Part shown: positions 25,450 to 32,420 of the stretch, piece by piece
Layout of the letters: each line of letters opens with the position of its first letter
Position numbering within the stretch: the stretch's first letter is position 1
Assembly (NCBI GenBank): GCA_934270565.1
Contig: CAKQPR010000002.1
Location: 62,001 to 126,000 of the forward strand
DNA length: 64,000 nucleotides
Origin: an uncultured Clostridia bacterium
GTDB taxonomy: Bacteria > Bacillota > Clostridia > Christensenellales > Pumilibacteraceae
Direction: 5' to 3'
Made by a program: the position numbers and the translations under genes
Notes under the pieces: model-generated
The model's input: only the letters and a program-made list of their open reading frames with translations
Databases searched by the model: none
Told to the model about the DNA's origin: nothing

Positions 25450-28400
25450 TTACTTTTCTTCGAGCGTGAACACGGGGGATTTCATAACCCCGATCGGAGT
25501 CAGACAATACTCGTAAGAGAATTTGTTACCCGTCTGATACCAGTACGCAGGACCCTTCCACCGGAACGGTACACAGCAATGCAAGCTTCCGAAGCTGTTT
25601 ATGCGAGAAGCGTAAAGCGTGAGTTCGACCGTGTGTTTACCTTTGGTAAGGCTACCGAGGTCGAGCTCATACGGTGCAAAGGCGATCCTGCCCGCTCTCT
25701 TTCCGTCAACGGAAACACTCATTAACGCGCCGTCGTAATAATCGGCTTTGATTTTTACGTTTCCGCCGCCCGCCTCGATCGGCAATATATAGGTGATTTT
25801 GCCGCCGTAGAACGGTAAGCCCTGATCGGTGATCGAGCCGAACGCAATCTTGTCCGCAAGCGGCGTTATGCGAGCGTGCGTTCCCTCGACTTTCACGCCG
25901 AAGTTTCCGAGAATAAACACGTTTTCGAGGCTGATCCGTTTCGAAATCGGAGCGCGGACAACGAGCACGTTTTTACCTTTCTTTATCGTCGGCAGATCGG
26001 TGGTATAAATCTCGCTGTCTGTAAAATAACCATTCGGTTCAATATCGACTTTTTCGCCGTTAAGATACAGTTCGGTTGCACGCTCGTAAGCGAATTTACA
26101 CCCGCTTAATTCGATTTCGCTGTCGAACGTAAAGCGCAGATAAGGGAATTTGTCGGGCGCGGGCTCTTTGATTTTCCACGGCTGAACGTCGTTCCCGTCG
26201 GCGGCGGGATAACCGTAAATTTTACGGATCTTCGCGTCGATACGCAACGTCTCTTCCCGCGGCTCGTAAGTCTTGCCGTCCATAGACCATTCGGGCATAT
26301 CGAGCAGAAGAACGTTCGGTTCGTCGAGAATATATCCGACCTTATCTAAAAATTTTACTTCGCGGGTGTGCTTTTCTTCCTTGCTTTTCTTCTCGTACTT
26401 ATCGCCGTCGAACGTCGGGGTAAGTTTCAGAAGCAAACTATCGTACGCGAACACGGTAAACGACATTTTCGTTTTGCCGCCACGCGCGACGAACGGAATA
26501 TCTTTTACGATTTCGCCGCTCAGCGTATCGTAAAGTTCGGGTTTGTAATTACCGTTTACGGTAACGATAAGATTTGTCGGAACACCGTCGTTACCGTTCA
26601 TGCGCGAAGGCTTGTCGCCGTTCGCGATAAACAGCCATTTGTCGTTTCCGTCGCGGCGCATATTATATATATAGTTGGTCGGGCGCGTTCCGTTGTCATG
26701 CCGGATATCCACTTCTCTTACTTCTTCGAGCTCGCTAAGAACGGCGCTTCGGTCGAAAGGTACACGTTTGGCTTTCGAAAGAATTCGTTTCGGTTCGTCC
26801 GACGGTTTGCCGTCTGTAAGCGCGGGGATTTCGCCCGTATAGATCACCTTTCCGCCACGCGCCAAAAACTCTTCGATTACGGTTTGCATAGTACTATGCA
26901 ACGTGTAAACCGGGGGAATAACAAGCACGTCATACGTCATTTTGCCGATCTTTAAGCCGTTTTCGGTCTTTTCGTACAGTTCGTCCACGAGCGACTCGTT
27001 GATATAATCGAAGTCTATCTGCCCGCGAAGAAGCCATTCGGAAAGCGTGCGGAAGCTGTCGTCGAGGTCGGAAATCAACCCGCCGTTATGCTCTCTGTCG
27101 CCCATAAGCGTCCACATACTGCGCATCGGGTGAAGCACCGCGACTCTTGAAACCGCTTCGCCGCGGGTGAGCGCCGTATTTACTCTCGCGAAGTGGTCCT
27201 CTATCATCGGGTATTCGCGATACCAGCTCGACTGATAACTTATCGACGCGGGATAATCGCGTTTTGCCGAGCCGCGCATACTCACCCACGAAAGATGCGG
27301 AACGCGCAGTGTAATGCCGAGCGCCGCTTGCCAGTCACCTTGATATTTATGTCCGCGGAAATCGAAATCCCAACCTGTGACGCCGTAAAGCTCGCTCATA
27401 ACGCCGACTTTTCCGTACTGCCGCGCGACGGACTGAGCCTGTTTTGCGGTCTGAAAACTCGTATCGTCGCAAAGCAGATCGATCCCCGGCAAGGCTTCGC
27501 TACGATAAAAACGCATCGCGTCGCCCTCGCGCATTGCCTGCGCCCACATACTCTCTTCGCCGTCGATATGCCCCGTAAAAGCGATACCGTTATTTTCGCA
27601 CCATTCGCCGATCTGATCGACAAACGCCTCGCTGTAAAGTTCGGTGAGCGTAAGATAATAATCGTAGCGGACCGAAGCTGATTTTCCGCTCCGGTCGTTC
27701 CACACGATCGCGGGGAACGCGTCGAGTATATCGTAACCGCGACGTGCCGAAAATTCTTCGACGAAATTATCGTCGAACGCAAACGAAACGGGCTTGCCGT
27801 CGTTAGCGTAATCTTTCTGCATCTGATTTTCGAAGCCGCCGTAACGCGGCTCGTCGGTAAATATGGCGGGCACCGAGCCGCCGAAATCTTCACCGACTTC
27901 ACGTTTATAAGCCTCGTATGTGACGTCGATGAATTTTTTTACCGCTTTTTTGTTTGTCGTGGACAGGTAAGTCGCGCCGTTGAACCACCCCGATGTATTT
28001 TCCGATTTAAGATACGCGTACCACTTTTCGCCTGCCGCTCTGTCGATTGCGGAAATTCTCTTAAACGACGATAACAGACCTTTTTCGTCAAGCGTAACGT
28101 CGTAGGCGGCAAGCGTCTTTATGCAGTTCTCTCCCAAAGTTTCTTTTCCGTCGCGGGAAAACACGAGGTAACGAGCTCTATATTCGGGATCTTCGGTTAC
28201 GATCGCACCCGCGCCGCCGCTCGGCCAGCGGTCCTCGTCGTAAAGATACGCAAGAACGCCTTGCTTTTTCGCTTCGTCGCGGCAAGCCTTAATAAGATCC
28301 ATAAATTCCGCGCCGAGGTAAGGCGTGCTCATACCCGATCGCGTATGCATGAAGAAACCGCCGAAACCCATCTTTTTCAGCTCGCCTATCTGTCGGATCA

Positions 28401-28515
28401 GCTCGTCCTTTTTAAGGTCTGTATTCCACGCCCAGAACGGCGCTCCGCGATAGGTCGAATCGGGATTTTTAAACCGTTCGGCGGTAAGTTCTTCGTTGTT
28501 TTTGTCGTAAAACAT
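25450..28515 (-). CDS. GH106-like glycoside hydrolase, probable alpha-L-rhamnosidase type
   Basis: A 1021-residue cytoplasmic protein without signal peptide. Its N-terminal half looks like the catalytic TIM barrel of glycoside hydrolase family 106: APFWAWNTDLKKDELI, MGFGGFFMHTRSGMSTPYLG, AYLYDEDRWPSGGAGA, and later VPAIFTDEPRYGG and GHIDGEESMWAQ with candidate acidic residues. The C-terminal half has beta-rich galactose-binding-like modules (LRFTFDSEIELSGCKFAY). The assignment rests on remembered motifs and may extend only to the clan. GGAGGG precedes the ATG. It is read divergently from an AraC regulator through interlocked promoters, which suggests sugar-induced expression. Lack of a signal peptide points to action on imported oligosaccharides. 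Confidence 0.7.
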   Translation of the reverse strand: MFYDKNNEELTAERFKNPDSTYRGAPFWAWNTDLKKDELIRQIGELKKMGFGGFFMHTRSGMSTPYLGAEFMDLIKACRDEAKKQGVLAYLYDEDRWPSGGAGAIVTEDPEYRARYLVFSRDGKETLGENCIKTLAAYDVTLDEKGLLSSFKRISAIDRAAGEKWYAYLKSENTSGWFNGATYLSTTNKKAVKKFIDVTYEAYKREVGEDFGGSVPAIFTDEPRYGGFENQMQKDYANDGKPVSFAFDDNFVEEFSARRGYDILDAFPAIVWNDRSGKSASVRYDYYLTLTELYSEAFVDQIGEWCENNGIAFTGHIDGEESMWAQAMREGDAMRFYRSEALPGIDLLCDDTSFQTAKQAQSVARQYGKVGVMSELYGVTGWDFDFRGHKYQGDWQAALGITLRVPHLSWVSMRGSAKRDYPASISYQSSWYREYPMIEDHFARVNTALTRGEAVSRVAVLHPMRSMWTLMGDREHNGGLISDLDDSFRTLSEWLLRGQIDFDYINESLVDELYEKTENGLKIGKMTYDVLVIPPVYTLHSTMQTVIEEFLARGGKVIYTGEIPALTDGKPSDEPKRILSKAKRVPFDRSAVLSELEEVREVDIRHDNGTRPTNYIYNMRRDGNDKWLFIANGDKPSRMNGNDGVPTNLIVTVNGNYKPELYDTLSGEIVKDIPFVARGGKTKMSFTVFAYDSLLLKLTPTFDGDKYEKKSKEEKHTREVKFLDKVGYILDEPNVLLLDMPEWSMDGKTYEPREETLRIDAKIRKIYGYPAADGNDVQPWKIKEPAPDKFPYLRFTFDSEIELSGCKFAYERATELYLNGEKVDIEPNGYFTDSEIYTTDLPTIKKGKNVLVVRAPISKRISLENVFILGNFGVKVEGTHARITPLADKIAFGSITDQGLPFYGGKITYILPIEAGGGNVKIKADYYDGALMSVSVDGKRAGRIAFAPYELDLGSLTKGKHTVELTLYASRINSFGSLHCCVPFRWKGPAYWYQTGNKFSYEYCLTPIGVMKSPVFTLEEK
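26884..26901. repeat. 18-bp perfect palindrome inside the glycosidase gene
   Basis: TTGCATAGT followed by ACTATGCAA, self-complementary without a gap. Its outer ten bases (TTGCATAGTA / TACTATGCAA) equal those of the 32-bp palindrome at 51090. Confidence 0.6.
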
Positions 28516-28535
28516 ATTTTACCCTCCGTATATGC

Positions 28536-28572
28536 TTGACATTATTATAACACGGTTTTATAATAAAATCAA
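28536..28572. promoter_or_regulatory. Interlocked divergent promoters of the glycosidase and AraC genes
   Basis: Plus strand: TTGACA (28536-28541), 17 bp, TATAAT (28559-28564). Minus strand: TTGATT (28567-28572), 17 bp, TATAAT (28544-28549). Each promoter's -10 lies within the other's spacer, so one polymerase excludes the other. Confidence 0.85.
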
Positions 28573-28608
28573 CGGTGATTTATTCGTATTTTACGGGAGT
28601 TTTTTAAT

Positions 28609-29436
28609 ATGAGTTACTTCGAGCACGGCAGCGTGGAAATATTGATTGCGGACAGTCCGATCGCAAAGCGGCACACGCACGACTTTCTGGAACTTGCTTT
28701 CGTTCTCAACGGATCGGCAAAGCATGAAATGGAAGGCTACAAAGCGACGATTTCGGCGGGCGATTACTTTATCGTCGATTACGGTGCGGCGCACGAATAC
28801 AAACAGATCGGCGACGAGCCTCTAAGCGTTCTGAACGTGCTGTTTTTGCCCGAATTTATCGACAAAAGCCTAATTTATTGTCGTTCGTTCACCACACTAC
28901 TCAGACATTATCTTATTAAAATCAACGTTTCAAGTTCCCCTAAAAACCCGTTCGGCGGCGTTTTTACGGATAAAAGCGGCGAAATCGAGGCATTGCTGAT
29001 GTCGATGAAAGACGAATATGAGCGTAAACAAGCGGGGTTTACCGAAATCATCCGAAGCAAGCTGATCGAACTGCTGATACTTACTGCACGAAAATCAGAG
29101 ACGATCGACGCACCGCAAGACCCCGTTTCTTACGCCGTAGCCGCGGTGGACGAAAATCCGTCTAACCCTCCTACCCTTTACGAAATAGCCGACAAATTCG
29201 GATTTTCTACGCCGTATCTTTCCGCAAAATTCAAAGAGGAAACCGGCAGAAGATACCGAGACTACGTTATAGAAAAACGCATGGAAGAAGCGCGCAGGCT
29301 GCTTGCAAACTCGAACGATAAAATTTCGTCGGTCGCAGTCTCCGTCGGATATGCGGACGTAAACCGCTTTTACGACGTGTTCAGGCGCTCGGCGGGCGTT
29401 TCCCCTGCCGTCTTTCGGAAAAACTGCAAAAAATAA
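28609..29436 (+). CDS. AraC-family transcriptional regulator
   Basis: A 275-residue regulator with an N-terminal cupin-like sensor (about 1-110; HTHDFLELAFVLNGSAKHEM and GDYFIVDYGAAHEYKQ) and a C-terminal pair of helix-turn-helix motifs (about 180-275; LYEIADKFGFSTPYLSAKFK and ISSVAVSVGYADVNRFYDVF, ending GVSPAVFRK). Sensors of this kind usually bind sugars. The ribosome site is GGGAG. It is transcribed away from the glycosidase through a shared 37-bp promoter region, so it most likely controls that gene and itself. Confidence 0.9.
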   Translation: MSYFEHGSVEILIADSPIAKRHTHDFLELAFVLNGSAKHEMEGYKATISAGDYFIVDYGAAHEYKQIGDEPLSVLNVLFLPEFIDKSLIYCRSFTTLLRHYLIKINVSSSPKNPFGGVFTDKSGEIEALLMSMKDEYERKQAGFTEIIRSKLIELLILTARKSETIDAPQDPVSYAVAAVDENPSNPPTLYEIADKFGFSTPYLSAKFKEETGRRYRDYVIEKRMEEARRLLANSNDKISSVAVSVGYADVNRFYDVFRRSAGVSPAVFRKNCKK

Positions 29437-29455
29437 TGCGGGTACGCATACCCGC
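29425..29455 (-). terminator. Terminator of the phosphoesterase-isomerase operon
   Basis: Stem GCGGGTA / TACCCGC with a 4-base loop, followed on the minus strand by ATTATTTTTTG. It overlaps the AraC stop codon. Confidence 0.75.
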
Positions 29456-29483
29456 AGTTACCTTAACGCATATCAAGTTTAAC

Positions 29484-30302
29484 TTACTCTATCAAGCTTT
29501 CGATTTTTTCGAGACGAGCAATTACCTCGGAAAGATAGTCCTCGAATTTCATGGCGCGATAGTCGTGTTCGGGGCAATCGGGAACGTCGCAGAATTTAAG
29601 TTCGGCGGTAAGCGGACCATCGAAATTACGAAGCATTCTCGCGTTACGTTTCCAGTCGGCGATCCCGTCGAACGGCAACAGATGAAGATCGTCCGTCCAG
29701 AAGATTTTTCCGTCCGCGCTCCGAACGCCGAGATTGTCGTCGATATGCGTACCGAAAAGGCGGTCGTTGTATTTTTCGACGGACTTACGCGTAAGATAGC
29801 ACGTTTCGTGTCCCGTATCCCAGCAAAAACCAACGTTTTCGCTATGGTAAGCGTCGAGCATCGCTTCGAGGAACTCCTCGCCTTCCGTATTTTCGACCGC
29901 GATTTTTACGCCCGTTTTTTCGGCGGCGGCAACTATTCTGCCGAAACGCGTGAGCCCGAGTTCAGTCGGTTTCTCGCCTGTGTAAAAGCCTATATATGCA
30001 TGCATTACTACGAGCGGAACGTTGAATTCCGCGGCGGCATAAACGGTTTCGATAAGGTTTTCTACGACTTTTTCGCCCGCTTCGCCCTCTTTCCAGAAGT
30101 CCGCCATTCCGTGGAATTCCGCGTGGATCGACTGAAAATAAAGTCCGAGCTCGTCAGCCGCGGCGCGCATTTCCTTTATGTGCCCGCGTGATAAATACTG
30201 CACAAAAAAACCGTCGAACCCCGCTTTTTTGAAAGCTATGAGCTGATCGTATTCGCGAATTCCGAAACTGCCGCTTGTAGCAAGGCAGATTTTCTTTGTC
30301 AT
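29484..30302 (-). CDS. Sugar phosphate isomerase/epimerase-like TIM-barrel protein
   Basis: A 272-residue soluble protein of the xylose-isomerase-like / AP endonuclease 2 superfamily. Signs are the strand-helix alternation and candidate metal ligands: SIHAEFHGM, VVMHAYIGF, KIAVENTEGEEF (Glu), GFCWDTGHETCY (Asp, His), GTHIDDNLG and HLLPFDGIADW. These enzymes isomerise or epimerise sugars or inositols; the substrate is not evident. GGAGAACGTT precedes the ATG. It lies ten bases after the phosphoesterase. Its location near the glycosidase suggests sugar catabolism, but only by proximity. Confidence 0.8.
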   Translation of the reverse strand: MTKKICLATSGSFGIREYDQLIAFKKAGFDGFFVQYLSRGHIKEMRAAADELGLYFQSIHAEFHGMADFWKEGEAGEKVVENLIETVYAAAEFNVPLVVMHAYIGFYTGEKPTELGLTRFGRIVAAAEKTGVKIAVENTEGEEFLEAMLDAYHSENVGFCWDTGHETCYLTRKSVEKYNDRLFGTHIDDNLGVRSADGKIFWTDDLHLLPFDGIADWKRNARMLRNFDGPLTAELKFCDVPDCPEHDYRAMKFEDYLSEVIARLEKIESLIE

Positions 30303-30312
30303 AACGTTCTCC

Positions 30313-31014
30313 TCAGATTTCGGTAATCAGCACGGGCGTGTTCGCTATCATATCGCACGACGTAAGGTAATACGGAATTCCGCCGATATTAACGATCTTT
30401 CTTACCCGAACGTTTTTGCCGTGAAGGTGTCCGTAAACGACCGAATCGACCGGATACGAGCCGATAAGTTCGGTAAACGGCGAAGACTCGAATTTGCTGT
30501 TGAACGGCGGATAGTGCGTCATAAGAACGATTTTATCGCCCTCTTCCCGCTTTTTCATAGCGTCGTCGAGCGAAAGTTTAAGGCGGATAAGCTCGCGATC
30601 GTAAATTTTCTTGTCCTCGGGCGTAAAGTTACCGTTTTCGGGGGTTGTCCAGCCGCGCGAACCGCAAACCAGAAGCTTGCCGAAGCGCAGACAGTCGTTC
30701 TGGACGGCATACGTTCCGTAGGGAAGCAACGCACGAAGCGCGCTTATCGAATGCCAGTAATAATCGTGATTGCCGCGAAGCAAAACTTTCTTACCTTTGA
30801 ACGATCCGATATATTCGAGGTCGGGTTTTACCCCCTCGAGATTCATTGCCCAGCTTATATCGCCGGCGATAAGCACAACGTCCTCGTCCGAAATATTCTT
30901 CTCCCAGAACGCCGTGATTTCGTCGAGATAATTATTCCACACCTCTCCGAAAACGTCCATGGGTTTCGGGTTGTTTATCGAAAGGTGAAGATCGCTGATC
31001 GCAAATACTTTCAT
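30313..31014 (-). CDS. Calcineurin-like metallophosphoesterase, leaderless
   Basis: A 233-residue cytoplasmic phosphoesterase. The five metal-binding blocks are visible: ISDLHL (about 6-11), IAGDISWAMN, LLRGNHDYYW, MTHYPPF and VYGHLHG. The substrate is unknown; relatives are annotated only as phosphohydrolases. There is no ribosome binding site. The -10 box of a 17-bp-spaced promoter ends six bases before the ATG, so the predicted transcript begins with the start codon. It heads the operon with the isomerase gene. Confidence 0.88.
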   Translation of the reverse strand: MKVFAISDLHLSINNPKPMDVFGEVWNNYLDEITAFWEKNISDEDVVLIAGDISWAMNLEGVKPDLEYIGSFKGKKVLLRGNHDYYWHSISALRALLPYGTYAVQNDCLRFGKLLVCGSRGWTTPENGNFTPEDKKIYDRELIRLKLSLDDAMKKREEGDKIVLMTHYPPFNSKFESSPFTELIGSYPVDSVVYGHLHGKNVRVRKIVNIGGIPYYLTSCDMIANTPVLITEI

Positions 31015-31020
31015 AATTTA

Positions 31021-31049
31021 ATTATACCAAAACGCGCGACGATTTGCAA
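31021..31049 (-). promoter_or_regulatory. Sigma-A promoter producing a leaderless mRNA
   Basis: TTGCAA (31044-31049), 17-bp spacer, TATAAT (31021-31026) on the minus strand. The expected +1 is 31014, the A of the phosphoesterase ATG. Confidence 0.75.
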
Positions 31050-31068
31050 CCGTTTGCGGGGTAAACGC

Positions 31069-31101
31069 AAAAAAGTCCCCGCATGCAACGAGGACTTTTT
31101 G
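31069..31101 (-). terminator. Terminator after the Cys-rich protein gene
   Basis: Minus strand: AAAGTCC, a 13-base loop, GGACTTT and then TTTG, 17 bases past the stop. It also insulates the leaderless promoter downstream. Confidence 0.8.
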
Positions 31102-31117
31102 TCTTAGCAAACCGATT

Positions 31118-31732
31118 TCAGGTTGTGGGCGGGAACACGGGACGAGCGAAAACGCCGCGGCATTCGCGATCGCCGTAATCCTCGCAATTCGGGTACTCGC
31201 AGTAGCCGTAAGACGGCACGAGCAAGTCAACGGTGGCAACTACGCGCACGATCTGGACGAGGCAGCCCGTTGCGGTCACGGTCGTATTGTCCGAAGCGAA
31301 CGAGCCGATGCGGCTTTCGATACTCGTCGTAGCCTCTATCGCGTAAGGAACGATCGAATCCTGCGGAATATCAAGAACGACGTCGCGGGTGACGGTGACG
31401 CTGCCCTGCCCCGAGCCTATCGCTCCGGTCGAGTCGGTGAAAGTCACGGTGACGGGCACGGCGGCATTGAACGTAACGCGCGATCTTCTGCCCGAAATCG
31501 GCTGAACGACAAGATCGCTTACCGTAGTCGCGCCGCTGCTCACCATTCTCACGAAGGTATAAGGCGGCGTAAGTCCGGACGTTATACCCGTAAGCGCGAC
31601 GGTGAATTCGACGTTCGAGTACCTCGCGATACACCCGTCGAAAATTCTTTTCGTCTCTATACAAACCCTTTCGTTGAGCCCGCAAAGCGGATTTCCGCTC
31701 ATTCTTCCCGCCGATTTACAATTACACGGCAT
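31118..31732 (-). CDS. Conserved clostridial-type Cys-rich protein, role unknown
   Basis: A 204-residue protein with no membrane helix. A Cys-rich start (MPCNCKSAG, NPLCGLNERVCIETKR) is followed by a Ser/Thr/Val-rich beta domain (about 40-150), where two similar halves can be sensed (VTVTFTDSTGAIG, VVLDIPQDSIVP). It ends with VDLLVPSYGYCEYPNCEDYGDRECR. The layout resembles unnamed proteins I associate with spore-forming Clostridia, and a spore-surface role is conceivable, but I cannot show it. The ribosome site GGGAGG is one arm of a 10-bp inverted repeat. It stands alone with its own terminator. Confidence 0.65.
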   Translation of the reverse strand: MPCNCKSAGRMSGNPLCGLNERVCIETKRIFDGCIARYSNVEFTVALTGITSGLTPPYTFVRMVSSGATTVSDLVVQPISGRRSRVTFNAAVPVTVTFTDSTGAIGSGQGSVTVTRDVVLDIPQDSIVPYAIEATTSIESRIGSFASDNTTVTATGCLVQIVRVVATVDLLVPSYGYCEYPNCEDYGDRECRGVFARPVFPPTT

Positions 31733-31736
31733 AATA

Positions 31737-31783
31737 AAAACCTCCCTTTTTCGGTCTACTGCATTATACGATCGGGAGGTTTT
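31737..31783 (-). promoter_or_regulatory. Inverted repeat pairing with the ribosome site; -10 box in its loop
   Basis: On the minus strand AAAACCTCCC (31774-31783) can pair with GGGAGGTTTT (31737-31746), which is the ribosome binding site of the 204-residue gene. A TATAAT (31763-31768) lies in the 27-base loop. No consensus -35 box is present at the matching distance. Confidence 0.55.
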
Positions 31784-31799
31784 ATGTGTGATTGTTTTT

Positions 31800-32420
31800 T
31801 TATTCCGACTGAGGTCCGGCTTCGGGCTCAGCCAGAATTTTTTCGAGCTTCTCGAGCACCTTTTCCTTACCCGTGCCGTCCGAAGCCGTCATTATTACGT
31901 CGTCGCGACCGATACCGAGCTTTGTTGCGATACGCTGAACGCTTCTGCCTCGCTCGGCTTTACTGATTTTGTCGCATTTCGTGGCGATCACGGTAAACGG
32001 CATACGGTAATAATACAGGTATTTCACCATCAGAAGGTCGAGTTCGGTAGGCTCGTGACGGCTGTCTACGAGCACGAGCGTGTGCCGAAGAAGCGCGGAA
32101 CGCTGAAGATATCCTTCCATCAGCGCTCCCCACTCTTTCTTTTCGGACTTGGAAGCCTGAGCATAACCGTACCCCGGGAGGTCTACGAGCATAAATTCGC
32201 CCGCATTGAACTCGAACAGGTTGACAAGTCGCGTTCGCCCCGGGGTAGACGACGTTTTCGCAAGCTTGGGTTTGCCCGAAAGCATATTGATAAACGACGA
32301 TTTTCCGACGTTGGAACGCCCCACCACGCATATTTCGGGCGAGCGGAAAGACGCCGAATCTTCGACGTATTTATCCGCGTTTGCGTAGCTCGTGATGAAT
32401 TTTGATTCGGTTATCTTCAT
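31800..32420 (-). CDS. engB: Ribosome biogenesis GTPase EngB (YsxC/YihA)
   Basis: Small GTPase required for 50S subunit assembly. It has 206 aa with the G1 loop GRSNVGKSSFIN, G3 DLPGYGYA, G4 TKCDK and family-specific SSTPGRTRLVNLFE. Its ATG overlaps the lon stop (ATGA), behind GGAG. Coupling of engB to lon is common in Bacillota. Confidence 0.95.
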   Translation of the reverse strand: MKITESKFITSYANADKYVEDSASFRSPEICVVGRSNVGKSSFINMLSGKPKLAKTSSTPGRTRLVNLFEFNAGEFMLVDLPGYGYAQASKSEKKEWGALMEGYLQRSALLRHTLVLVDSRHEPTELDLLMVKYLYYYRMPFTVIATKCDKISKAERGRSVQRIATKLGIGRDDVIMTASDGTGKEKVLEKLEKILAEPEAGPQSE

